Assembly: GCA_040223615.1 (NCBI GenBank)
Contig: JAVKFY010000019.1
Coordinates: 13,573-77,572, forward strand
From: JAVKFY01 sp040223615
GTDB lineage: Bacteria > Pseudomonadota > Alphaproteobacteria > GCA-2731375
Reading direction: 5' to 3'
Length of the DNA stretch: 64,000 nt
The translations under genes and the position numbers were made by a program. Below are positions 16,293 to 24,108 of the stretch, piece after piece (within the stretch, counting starts at the first letter, position 1; each line of letters opens with the position of its first letter). Below the pieces are notes generated by a model. The model had not been told where the DNA came from, ran no database searches, and saw only the letters and a program-made list of their open reading frames with translations.

Positions 16293-17543
16293 TCAGTGCG
16301 CCACCGCCGCGGCGCCGTGTTCGGGGACCAGGGCACCGGTCTCGAAACGGTTGAGCGCGAAGGGCGCGTTGATCGGATGCGGCGCGTCGCGGGCGATGGT
16401 GTGCGCCAGCACCCAGCCGGAGCCCGGCGTCGCCTTGAAGCCACCGGTGCCCCAGCCGCAGTTCAGGTACAGGCCGCCGACCGGGGTCATGGAGATGATC
16501 GGACTGGCGTCCGGCGCGACGTCGACGATGCCGCCCCAGGACCGCATCATGCGCAGCCGGCTGAAGCGCGGGAACAGCTCGACCACGGCGCGCAAGGTCT
16601 CCTCGATCACCGGGAAGCTGCCGCGCTGGGCGTAGGAGTTCCACGGGTCGATGCCGGCGCCGATCACCAGCTCGCCCTTGTCGGACTGGCTGACATAGGC
16701 GTGCACCGCGTTCGACATGACCACCGTATCCAGGATCGGTTTGATCGGTTCCGACACCAGCGCCTGCAACGGGTGGCTCTCCAGCGGCAGCCGCAGGCCG
16801 GCCAACTGGGCCAGCACCGAGGCATGGCCGGCAGCGACGATGGCGACCTTCTCCGCCGCGATATCGCCTTGCGTGGTCTCCACGCCGGTCACCGCGCCGC
16901 CATCGACGCGGATGCCGGTGACCTCGCAATTCTGGATGATATCGACGCCGAGCGCGTCGGCCGCCCGCGCATAGCCCCAGGCGACCGCGTCGTGGCGGGC
17001 GACGCCGGCGCGCCGTTGCAGACTGGCGCCCAGTATGGGATAGCGTGCGTCGGGGCGACAATCGAGCACCGGGCAGAAGCGTCGCAGCGCCTCGACATCG
17101 AGCCATTCCGCGTCCACGCCCTGGAGCTGGTTGGCATAGATGCGCCGGCGCAGCTCGCGCACGTCGTGGTCGTTGTGCGCCAGGTTGAGCACGCCGCGCT
17201 GGCTGAACATCACGTTGTAGTTCAGCTCCTGGCTCAGCCCCTCCCACAGCTTCAGCGCGTGGTCGTAGATCGCGGCGCTCTCGTCGCACAGGTAGTTGGA
17301 GCGCACGATGGTGGTGTTGCGCCCGGTGTTGCCGCCGCCGAGCCAGCCCTTCTCCAGCACCGCCACGTCGGTGATTCCGTGGAGGCGGGCGAGGTAGTAG
17401 GCGGTGGCGAGGCCATGCCCGCCGGCGCCGATGACGATGACCCGGTAGCGCGGTTTCGGCGCCGGGTGGCGCCACACCGGGGTCCAGCCGCGATGACCGG
17501 TGAGCGCGTTGCGAGCCAAGCTTAGAAAGGAATATCGCGGCAT
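16293..17543 (-). CDS. soxB: Sarcosine oxidase, beta subunit
   Basis: A 416-residue flavoprotein with a Rossmann GAGGHG at 39-44 in the DAO-family N-terminus, GGGNTGRNTT at 69-78 and ARHDAVAWG with H184, the candidate His for covalent flavin attachment in this subunit. It holds the sarcosine-oxidising site of the tetramer. It lies 33 bp after the DgcA-like gene and 133 bp before soxD. Length and motifs are typical of heterotetrameric SoxB rather than monomeric sarcosine oxidase. Confidence 0.95.
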   Translation of the reverse strand: MPRYSFLSLARNALTGHRGWTPVWRHPAPKPRYRVIVIGAGGHGLATAYYLARLHGITDVAVLEKGWLGGGNTGRNTTIVRSNYLCDESAAIYDHALKLWEGLSQELNYNVMFSQRGVLNLAHNDHDVRELRRRIYANQLQGVDAEWLDVEALRRFCPVLDCRPDARYPILGASLQRRAGVARHDAVAWGYARAADALGVDIIQNCEVTGIRVDGGAVTGVETTQGDIAAEKVAIVAAGHASVLAQLAGLRLPLESHPLQALVSEPIKPILDTVVMSNAVHAYVSQSDKGELVIGAGIDPWNSYAQRGSFPVIEETLRAVVELFPRFSRLRMMRSWGGIVDVAPDASPIISMTPVGGLYLNCGWGTGGFKATPGSGWVLAHTIARDAPHPINAPFALNRFETGALVPEHGAAAVAH

Positions 17544-17576
17544 CGGGGTCAGTGTGCCAAAGCCGCCCCGGCCCGG

Positions 17577-19541
17577 CTACACCTCGTTTGCCGTCTTGGC
17601 GCCTTCGTGAATGGCGGAGAACAGCGTGCGCGGCGCCCGGGCATCGCCGACCAGCCGCACCTCCAAGCCAGCGGCGCGCAACGGCGCGGCCAGCGCATCG
17701 TTGGCCTGGCGCGGGGTCGAGTAGGCGAACAGCGCCACGTCGTCGACCGTGCTTTGCTTGCCGGTGAAGGCGTTGCGCCAGATGACGCGGCCGTCGCGAT
17801 GATCGACCGGCAGTGCCGTCGTGACGATCTCCACGCCGGCGTTGAGCAGGCGGCGATAGATGCCGAGCGCATTCGTGTAGGGCACGTTGCGGGCAATCTG
17901 CACCCGCGGCGTCAGCAAGGTCACCGCCTCGAACCGCTGCGTCAGCAGGTGCGCGAAGGCATAGGTCGGGTCGCTGTGGTCCATGTCGAACAGCACCGCC
18001 CTGCCCTGCCGCGCCCCGCCTTCGAGCAGACCGAGCAGCGCCTCACGCCACGAGACCGCCTCGGCACCGGCGGCCAGTTCGGGCCGGCGCGGCGTCGCAC
18101 CGGTCGCCAGCACCACCAGGTCAGGCTTCTCGGCCGCAATGGTTGCAGGATCGGCGGCGTGGCCCAGGCGCATGTCGACGCCGTGCGCAACGCAGCGGCC
18201 GGCCAGATAGTCGACGGCCTTGGCCATCTCGCCCCGGCCCGGAAGTCGCGCATCGAGGCGCAGGGTGCCACCGGGCTCGGTGGCGCCGTCGATCAGCGTG
18301 ACGCGGTGGCCACGCGCGGCGGCGCGCCAGGCGGTCTCCAGCCCGGCCGGGCCGGCGCCGACAACGACCAGGCGTCTCGGCGCGGCGGCCGGCGCGATGG
18401 CTTCATCGACTTCGGACGGGGTCCCCAGCGCCGGGCTGAGGAAACACAGCAGCGGCTTACCCTGGTGGATCTCGCCCCAGCACAGGTTGCAGAACACGCA
18501 GGGACGGATGGCGCCGCCGTCACGCGCCTTGTTCGGCAGCGCCGGATCGGCGACCAGCGCGCGGCCGAGGCCGATCAGGTCGGCCTGGCCGTTGGCCAAG
18601 ACCTGCTCGGCGTGCGCGGCGTCTGTTACCCGACCGACGGCCATCACCGGAATGTTGCCCGCCGCCTCACGCAACGCCTTGTGCAGGTCGAGGAAGTGGC
18701 CGGGCCGGTAGTGCATGTCCGGGGTGTGGTCGTCGAGGCTTTGAGAGAAATTGCCCTGGCTGTAGGCGAAATAGTCGAGCACGCCGTCGCCGGCCAGGTC
18801 GCGGGTGATCGCCTGCGCCTCGGCCAGGTCGATGCCGCAGGGCACACCTTCCTGGGCCGGCATCTTCAGGCCGACGATGAAGTCCGCGCCGCAGGCCTCG
18901 CGGATACCGCCGGCGATCTCGCGCACGAAGCGCAGGCGCCGCGCGCGGTCGCCGCCATAGGCGTCGTCGCGGCTGTTCGACCAGGGCGAGAGGAACTGGG
19001 TGATCAGATAGCCGTGCGCGCCGTGCAACTCGACGCCGGAGAAGCCCGCCGCCCGCAGGCGCCGGGCGCTGTCGACGAAGCCGGCGACGATGTCGGCGAT
19101 CTCGTCAGGGTCCAGGACATGCGGCACGGTCCAGCTATAGGCGTCGGGCTGGTCGGAGACGCCGACCGGCGAGTCGATGGGCGACCAGAGCTGCTGCCGG
19201 CCGACATGCCAGAGCTGGCCGATCATGCGGCAGTCGCGGTCCTCGCCGGCCGCCGCCAGCCGCTTCAAGCCGTCGGCGTTGGCGTCGTCGAACAGGGTGA
19301 CGACCGAGCGCAGCGGCACCGAGGAGGGATGCACCGCCAGCCCCTCCACGATCGAGACCGCCGCGCCGCCGGCGGCCCGCGCGGCGTGGTAGTCGACCAG
19401 CCGGTCGCTGACGCCGTTCCTCTCGCCATACTGGGTCAATGTGGCGAGGTGCACGATGCGATTGCGTAGCCGATGGCCGGCGATCTCCAGCGGTTCGAAC
19501 AGGTGCTGCAAGACGTCCACTCCCCCCGGCGCAACTTCCAT
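17577..19541 (-). CDS. DgcA/StcD-like iron-sulfur flavoprotein (N-methyl amino acid demethylase)
   Basis: A 654-residue fusion of an old-yellow-enzyme TIM barrel (1 to about 345, active-site HGAHGY at 173-178), a [4Fe-4S] site C348-x2-C351-x2-C354-x11-C366 and a C-terminal FAD/NAD domain (GAGPAG at 395-400). This is the architecture of trimethylamine dehydrogenase, dienoyl-CoA reductase, dimethylglycine demethylase DgcA and N-methylproline demethylase StcD. The soxBDAG context favours dimethylglycine or another N-methyl glycine/proline. The electron acceptor partner DgcB is not visible. The ATG at 19541 touches a repeat and lacks a good ribosome site; a TTG at 19511 after GGGGGGAG is an alternative start. 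Confidence 0.85.
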   Translation of the reverse strand: MEVAPGGVDVLQHLFEPLEIAGHRLRNRIVHLATLTQYGERNGVSDRLVDYHAARAAGGAAVSIVEGLAVHPSSVPLRSVVTLFDDANADGLKRLAAAGEDRDCRMIGQLWHVGRQQLWSPIDSPVGVSDQPDAYSWTVPHVLDPDEIADIVAGFVDSARRLRAAGFSGVELHGAHGYLITQFLSPWSNSRDDAYGGDRARRLRFVREIAGGIREACGADFIVGLKMPAQEGVPCGIDLAEAQAITRDLAGDGVLDYFAYSQGNFSQSLDDHTPDMHYRPGHFLDLHKALREAAGNIPVMAVGRVTDAAHAEQVLANGQADLIGLGRALVADPALPNKARDGGAIRPCVFCNLCWGEIHQGKPLLCFLSPALGTPSEVDEAIAPAAAPRRLVVVGAGPAGLETAWRAAARGHRVTLIDGATEPGGTLRLDARLPGRGEMAKAVDYLAGRCVAHGVDMRLGHAADPATIAAEKPDLVVLATGATPRRPELAAGAEAVSWREALLGLLEGGARQGRAVLFDMDHSDPTYAFAHLLTQRFEAVTLLTPRVQIARNVPYTNALGIYRRLLNAGVEIVTTALPVDHRDGRVIWRNAFTGKQSTVDDVALFAYSTPRQANDALAAPLRAAGLEVRLVGDARAPRTLFSAIHEGAKTANEV

Positions 19542-19542
19542 C

Positions 19543-19624
19543 CGTCACCCCGGCCTTGCGCCGGAGTCCATGTCGACGGCATGCGTGGGATCGACATGGG
19601 TCCCGGATCACGTCCGGGATGACG
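19543..19624. repeat. Palindromic intergenic repeat, family 1 (upstream of the dgcA-like gene)
   Basis: It starts GTCACCCCGGCC, ends TCCGGGATGACG and has inner arms CCCGGAT-CACG-TCCGGG. It occupies most of the spacer between the dgcA-like gene and the divergent crotonase gene, so it abuts or overlaps the expected operon promoter. Confidence 0.7.
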
Positions 19625-19692
19625 ATTTGTGGCGATGTTGACAGGCTGGCGCCGGCATGGCCAATGGGCCGCGGTTGCCGGAGGACGCGCGC

Positions 19693-20478
19693 ATGAGTGA
19701 CAAACCGATCTACCTGACCCGCGACGGCGAGGTCGCCGAGATGGTGCTGAACCGCCCCGACAAGCTGAACGCGCTGAACCACGAGATCTGGCAGACGATC
19801 CCCAAGCTGGTGCGCGAGGTCGCCGACGACGACGCCATCAAGGTGCTGATCGTGCGCGGCGTGACGCCGAAGGCCTTCGCGGCCGGCGCCGACATCGCCG
19901 AATTCCCCGTGGTGCACGCCAGCGAGCAGTCGGCCACCGCCTATCACAACGACATCCACGAAGCGTTCGAGGCGCTGGCGACGCTGGTGAAGCCGACCAT
20001 CGCGCAGATCCAGGGCATCTGCTTCGGCGGCGGCTGTGCGCTGGCGCTGTGCTGCGACATCCGCTACGGCGACGACACGTCACGTTACTGCATCCCGCCG
20101 GCCAAGCTCGGCATCGCCTACTCGCTGGGCGAGACCAAGCGGCTGACCGACCTGGTTGGGCCGTCAAAGGCCAAGGAGATGCTGATGGGAGCCAAGGTGC
20201 TGGACGCCGACGAGGCGCTCGCCACCGGCCTGCTGACCCGGCTGTTCCCGGCGGCCGACCTGGCGCGCGAGACCCGCGCCTACGCGGAATCCTTGTGCGG
20301 TCTGTCGCAGTTCACCATTCGCGCCGTGAAGCAGATCGTGCAGTCGATCGGCGAAGGTGCGACCGCCGACAACGAATTGTCGCGCTCGCTGCAACGCGCC
20401 GCGTTCAAGGGCCCGGACTACCGGGAAGGCCGGGACGCCTTCCTGGAGAAGCGGACGGCGGCGTTCACGTACAGGTAA
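19693..20478 (+). CDS. Enoyl-CoA hydratase/isomerase-fold protein lacking both hydratase glutamates
   Basis: A 261-residue crotonase-superfamily protein with an intact oxyanion-hole region (AAGADIAEF; CFGGGCALAL). In true enoyl-CoA hydratases GGGCE supplies Glu144 and QPE supplies Glu164; here these are GGGCA and PPA, both Ala. Hydration by the usual mechanism is therefore unlikely, and another crotonase reaction (decarboxylation, isomerisation, thioester hydrolysis) should be considered. GGAGGA lies 9 nt before the ATG at 19693. A palindromic repeat separates it from the convergent MmgE/PrpD gene. Confidence 0.8.
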   Translation: MSDKPIYLTRDGEVAEMVLNRPDKLNALNHEIWQTIPKLVREVADDDAIKVLIVRGVTPKAFAAGADIAEFPVVHASEQSATAYHNDIHEAFEALATLVKPTIAQIQGICFGGGCALALCCDIRYGDDTSRYCIPPAKLGIAYSLGETKRLTDLVGPSKAKEMLMGAKVLDADEALATGLLTRLFPAADLARETRAYAESLCGLSQFTIRAVKQIVQSIGEGATADNELSRSLQRAAFKGPDYREGRDAFLEKRTAAFTYR

Positions 20479-20482
20479 GAGA

Positions 20483-20576
20483 CGTCATTCCCGCGAAGGC
20501 GGGAATCCAGACGGCGGTGGATACTGGCGACGCCCTCGAACGCCATCCCTGGATGCCAGCCTTCGCTGGCATGACG
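20483..20576. repeat. Palindromic intergenic repeat, family 1 (between convergent genes)
   Basis: It begins CGTCATTCCCGCGAAGGCGG and ends CTGGCATGACG. Two hairpins are visible, ATTCCCGC-GAAG-GCGGGAAT and TGCCAGC-CTTC-GCTGGCA. It fills the 100-bp spacer between the crotonase and MmgE/PrpD stops and may act as a bidirectional terminator. Confidence 0.75.
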
Positions 20577-20578
20577 AC

Positions 20579-21937
20579 CTAGGCTTGGAGAAGCTCCACC
20601 AGCACCGTCGCGTCCTCGATACTCTCCAAATCGTCGACCAGTTCGATCAGGCGTTCGCCGTTTTCCGGCGGTACCGGGCGGGCGGCGTTGGCGAGGTTGC
20701 GGCGGAACTTGGCGAGGTGCGCCTCGCGGCTCATCGGCTTGGCCGGGTTGCCGTAGATCACGTCGACGGTCTCCGACAACGTCCGGCCATCCCTGGTCTT
20801 GAGCTCGACGGTGATCGGCACCAGCGCGTTGGGGTCGGGGTTGTCGACGGCGATCACCTCGATACGCCCGGCCAGGTCCAAGCTCCCGGCATCGGCCATC
20901 GCCTCGGCGCGGAAGTCGGGCACGTCGACGGTGCCGTTCAGCAGCGCCCGCGCGCCGACGTAGCTGCCGGACAGCCGCGCGTAGTTGGCGGTCATGTTCG
21001 GCTGCGCCGGCCGGCCGATCAGGTGCTGGACCAGCGGCGGCACCAGCGCACGGACCGAGGCGACGTCGGCGGCGGCGAGGTCGTGCTGTTCGCGCATCCG
21101 CAACAGGATCTCGAGAATGCCGTGGGTGGCACGGCCCGACGGGAACGGCTTGTGCGCCACCTCGGTGATACGCCAGGTATCGCGCAGCGCCGCAGCAACC
21201 GGCGCCCAGTCATAGTCGGTCTCGATCAGCTTGAAATAGCCGAACGGCCCTTCCAGCAGGTTTCTCGGCCCGTCGAGACCGGCCGCCGCGAGGTCGGTGG
21301 CGACCACCGCGTTGCGCGCGTTGAACGCGACCTGCAGCGCCAGCATCAACGAGCCTTCGGTATGCGCCTGCATGGTGCCGCTGAGCTGGCCGTAGACGGC
21401 GCTCATGGCCTGGCGGACCGTCGTGGCGTCGAAGCCGCGGAGCTTGCCGATGGCGGCGCAGGCCCCGAACGCCCCGGCGGTCGCGGGCCGGAAGAACCGC
21501 AGCGGCGACTTGGCGGCGACACCGATGCCGGCGGCAACGTCGACGCCGACCGCCAGCGCCAGCATCAGGTCGGCGCCGGAGACGCCGCCCTGGCGCTCGG
21601 CCACCGCCAGCGTCGCGCTCAGCAGCACCGCCAGCGGGTGCACCACCGCGCCCTCGTGCACGCAGTCATACTCGGAATTGTGCACCTGGTAGGCGTTGAT
21701 CAGCGCCGCCGTCGGCGCCGGCACCCGGTCGCCATGCACCCAAAGACGGGCGTCGTCGCCGCTGCCCCAGGCGGCCTGGGTCCGCACCAGCTCGGCGACG
21801 AAGGGCGCCGACGAGCCGACCGCGGCGACGCCAAGGCTGTCGAGCAGGAAGGTCTTGGTCGCCAGGCGCGCCGGCGCCGGCACCTCGGCCAGCGTGGTCT
21901 CGGCAACGTAACGGCAAAGCTCTTCGACCGCGTCCAT
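20579..21937 (-). CDS. MmgE/PrpD-family dehydratase-like protein
   Basis: A 452-residue cytosolic protein of the MmgE/PrpD family (2-methylcitrate dehydratase, cis-aconitate decarboxylase relatives). Characteristic segments are LLDSLGVAAVG near residue 35, the NSEYDCVHEGAVVHP active-site region near 85-100 and KPFPSGRATHG in the second half. The substrate is not known: most stand-alone family members in catabolic clusters act on unidentified carboxylic acids. It is divergent from a CoA-transferase gene with 43 bp between the starts, suggesting joint regulation. Confidence 0.85.
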   Translation of the reverse strand: MDAVEELCRYVAETTLAEVPAPARLATKTFLLDSLGVAAVGSSAPFVAELVRTQAAWGSGDDARLWVHGDRVPAPTAALINAYQVHNSEYDCVHEGAVVHPLAVLLSATLAVAERQGGVSGADLMLALAVGVDVAAGIGVAAKSPLRFFRPATAGAFGACAAIGKLRGFDATTVRQAMSAVYGQLSGTMQAHTEGSLMLALQVAFNARNAVVATDLAAAGLDGPRNLLEGPFGYFKLIETDYDWAPVAAALRDTWRITEVAHKPFPSGRATHGILEILLRMREQHDLAAADVASVRALVPPLVQHLIGRPAQPNMTANYARLSGSYVGARALLNGTVDVPDFRAEAMADAGSLDLAGRIEVIAVDNPDPNALVPITVELKTRDGRTLSETVDVIYGNPAKPMSREAHLAKFRRNLANAARPVPPENGERLIELVDDLESIEDATVLVELLQA

Positions 21938-21980
21938 TTAGCGTTCCTCCCGGCGATTGCCTGCTATGTTAGCCGCCACC

Positions 21981-23237
21981 ATGCCGAAAGCCATTTCCGC
22001 CCACGAGGTCCCGGCGCTGTTGCGGCCGGGCATGACCGTCTTCATCCAGGGCTCGACCGGCCAGCCGACGGCGCTGCTGGATGCCCTGAAGGCCGCGCCG
22101 GAGGCCAGCCGCGACGTACACTACGTCGTCTGCTTCCTGCCCGGCGTGAACGACGTCGACCCGTCGGAACTGCACGAGACGGCGAAGCTCACGACGTTTT
22201 TCCAGTACGGCAACATGAGCGACCCGGGCCGCGCGCACCGGGTCCGCTTCCTGCCGCAACACTACTCCGGCATCTGGCAATATCTGAGCGCGTTCGAGCC
22301 GATCGACGTGGCGCTGATCCAGGTGGCGCCACCGCAGGGCGATCAGGCCAGCGTCGGCTGCTCGCTGGATTTCCAGCCTGCCGTGCTGGACCGCGCCAAG
22401 CTGGTGATCGCGGAGATCAACCGGTCGATGCCGGCGCCGCCGCGCAGCGCCACCATCCCGCTCAGCAAGCTGGACTACGTGGTCGAGTGCGACCACCCGC
22501 TGCCGCAGATCGTGTCGGGCACGGCCGGCGAGACCTTGCAGACCATCGCCGGCCACGTCGCCACGCTGGTGCGCGACGGCGACACCGTACAGTGCGGCAT
22601 CGGCCAGCTGCCGGCAGCGATCCTGGCGGCGCTGACCGATCGGCGCGACATCGGGGTGCAGGGCGGCATGGTGGCCGACGCGATGGTCGACCTGGCAGCC
22701 GCCGGGGCGCTGACCGGTGCGCGCAAGACCATCGACACCGGCCTTCAGGTCTGCGGCGCGGCGCTCGGCACCGACAAGGTCTATGATTGGGTCCGCGACC
22801 GCGAGGACATCCTGTTCAAGCCGGTCAGCTACACCCACGACGTGCGGGTGATCGCCCAGATCGACAATTTCGTCTCGGTAAACTCGGTGCTCGAAGTCGA
22901 CCTGACCGGCCAGGCCAACGCCGAAACCGTGAACGGCCGGCAGATCAGCGGCACCGGTGGGCTGGTCGACTTCGTGCGCGGCGCCCGCATGGCCAGGGGC
23001 GGCCGCTCGGTGATCGCGCTCCCGGCCACCGCCGCCAAGGGCAAGATCAGCCGCATCGTGCGCGAGTTGTCGGCCGGCGCGGTGGTGAGCTGCCCGCGCG
23101 CCGATATCGACTACGTGGTGACGGAATACGGCATCGCCCACCTGCCGCCGCTATCGACGGCCGAGCGCGCCGCCGCCCTGGCCGAGATCGCCGCGCCGGA
23201 TTTCAGAGACGAACTCCGGCGCGGCAGCCCGGTCTAA
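21981..23237 (+). CDS. Acetyl-CoA hydrolase/4-hydroxybutyrate CoA-transferase family protein, atypical
   Basis: A 418-residue protein of the acetyl-CoA hydrolase/transferase family (two NagB-like CoA-transferase halves; GIGQLPAAI near 206, VTEYGIAHLPPLS near the C-terminus). In characterised members a catalytic Glu sits in a (H/Y)(S/T)E(M/V) motif; the equivalent here is VQGGM (226-230), with Gly at the Glu position. Either a different residue is used or the protein has another role. ATG 21981 was chosen over earlier in-frame codons; no strong ribosome site decides it. It ends with a 4-bp overlap with the convergent PEP-CTERM gene. Confidence 0.75.
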   Translation: MPKAISAHEVPALLRPGMTVFIQGSTGQPTALLDALKAAPEASRDVHYVVCFLPGVNDVDPSELHETAKLTTFFQYGNMSDPGRAHRVRFLPQHYSGIWQYLSAFEPIDVALIQVAPPQGDQASVGCSLDFQPAVLDRAKLVIAEINRSMPAPPRSATIPLSKLDYVVECDHPLPQIVSGTAGETLQTIAGHVATLVRDGDTVQCGIGQLPAAILAALTDRRDIGVQGGMVADAMVDLAAAGALTGARKTIDTGLQVCGAALGTDKVYDWVRDREDILFKPVSYTHDVRVIAQIDNFVSVNSVLEVDLTGQANAETVNGRQISGTGGLVDFVRGARMARGGRSVIALPATAAKGKISRIVRELSAGAVVSCPRADIDYVVTEYGIAHLPPLSTAERAAALAEIAAPDFRDELRRGSPV

Positions 23238-23989
23238 CCGTTGCGCCGGCGGTAGACGGCGAAGCCCAGCAGGCCAGCGCCAAGCAGGGCGAAGGTCCCG
23301 GGCTCGGGAACGGCGGTGCCCACGGTGAACTCGTCGATGCCCCAGCCGTCGTTGCCGAGCAGGCCGGTGCCGTCGCCGCCGTCGCGCGACTGGAAGCGGA
23401 TCGAGGCAATGCCGGACGAATCGAAGATCGACACGTAGTAGATGAAACCGTTGGTGCTGCCGGTGAAGAAGTCCTCGTAGGTCGCGATGCCGCCGTCGGT
23501 CGCGGTGACGAGCAGGTCGCCGCCCTGGTCGTTGGGGTCGGCGATGTAGAAGCCGATGCTGTTGCCCAGCGGCAGGTAGGAGGTCCACAGCACGTCCTCG
23601 GAGTCGCCGCTGTCGAGCCAGCGGTCGCCCTCCTGCGGATCACGGCCAGGCAGGTCGTTGGTGCCTGTGCCTTGCGGGCCGATCGCCAGGCCGCCGCCAT
23701 TCTCGTCGCCGCTCTGGTCGTTGTCGGTGAACACGCCGGTGGCCAGGGTGTTGAGCACGCCGTCGGTGCAAGCCGGGCTGCAGCCGGTCGTGCCGCCGTC
23801 GACATGGCCGTTGGAGAAGCCCTCGAAGCCCTCCGTCACGAAGGTGGACAGTCCGCCAATGAAGGCATCGCGTGCGGCATTCGCCGTCGTCACGCCCTGC
23901 CCGCTGACGCTGATTACGATCGCTTGCGCGCTACCGGCGCACATCACCGCCAAGGCCGCCGTGGCCACCGCTCCAACCAACTTCTTCAT
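23234..23989 (-). CDS. PEP-CTERM sorting-domain exported protein (1)
   Basis: A 251-residue secreted protein. It has a signal peptide (1 to about 23, cleavage after QA), an Asp/Gly-rich beta-type domain, and the PEP-CTERM tail: VPEPGTFALLGAGLLGFAVY followed by RRRNG. The tail directs recognition by an exosortase (EpsH family) at the inner membrane and export with exopolysaccharide; no exosortase is in this window. The function of the mature part is unknown. CAGGTGA lies before the ATG. A near-perfect sigma-54 promoter lies about 70 bp upstream (24060-24075). Confidence 0.9.
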   Translation of the reverse strand: MKKLVGAVATAALAVMCAGSAQAIVISVSGQGVTTANAARDAFIGGLSTFVTEGFEGFSNGHVDGGTTGCSPACTDGVLNTLATGVFTDNDQSGDENGGGLAIGPQGTGTNDLPGRDPQEGDRWLDSGDSEDVLWTSYLPLGNSIGFYIADPNDQGGDLLVTATDGGIATYEDFFTGSTNGFIYYVSIFDSSGIASIRFQSRDGGDGTGLLGNDGWGIDEFTVGTAVPEPGTFALLGAGLLGFAVYRRRNG

Positions 23990-24059
23990 CACATCACCTG
24001 TCACTGTTGTGCCATCGCGGGACGAATGACGTGCCGCGCGGCGTATCCAGGATTGGTGG

Positions 24060-24075
24060 AGCAACGTCCGTGCCA
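24060..24075 (-). promoter_or_regulatory. Sigma-54 (-24/-12) promoter of the first PEP-CTERM gene
   Basis: On the minus strand the 16 bases read TGGCACGGACGTTGCT, an exact match to TGGCAC(G)-N4/5-TTGC(A/T) with GG and GC spaced by 10. The predicted start lies near 24048, about 60 nt before the ATG. PEP-CTERM genes in other bacteria are known to be under RpoN with the PrsK/PrsR two-component system. Confidence 0.75.
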
Positions 24076-24108
24076 GCCGCCGATGCGCCAGTTCCGGACA
24101 GGTTCGTG

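Noticed and set aside
17607..19469. A 620-codon plus-strand open frame opposite the dgcA-like gene
   Set aside because: Shadow of a GC-rich gene; the minus-strand product has complete catalytic motifs.
20357..22786. An 809-codon plus-strand open frame across crotonase, MmgE/PrpD and CoA-transferase genes
   Set aside because: It overlaps three well-supported genes in other frames.
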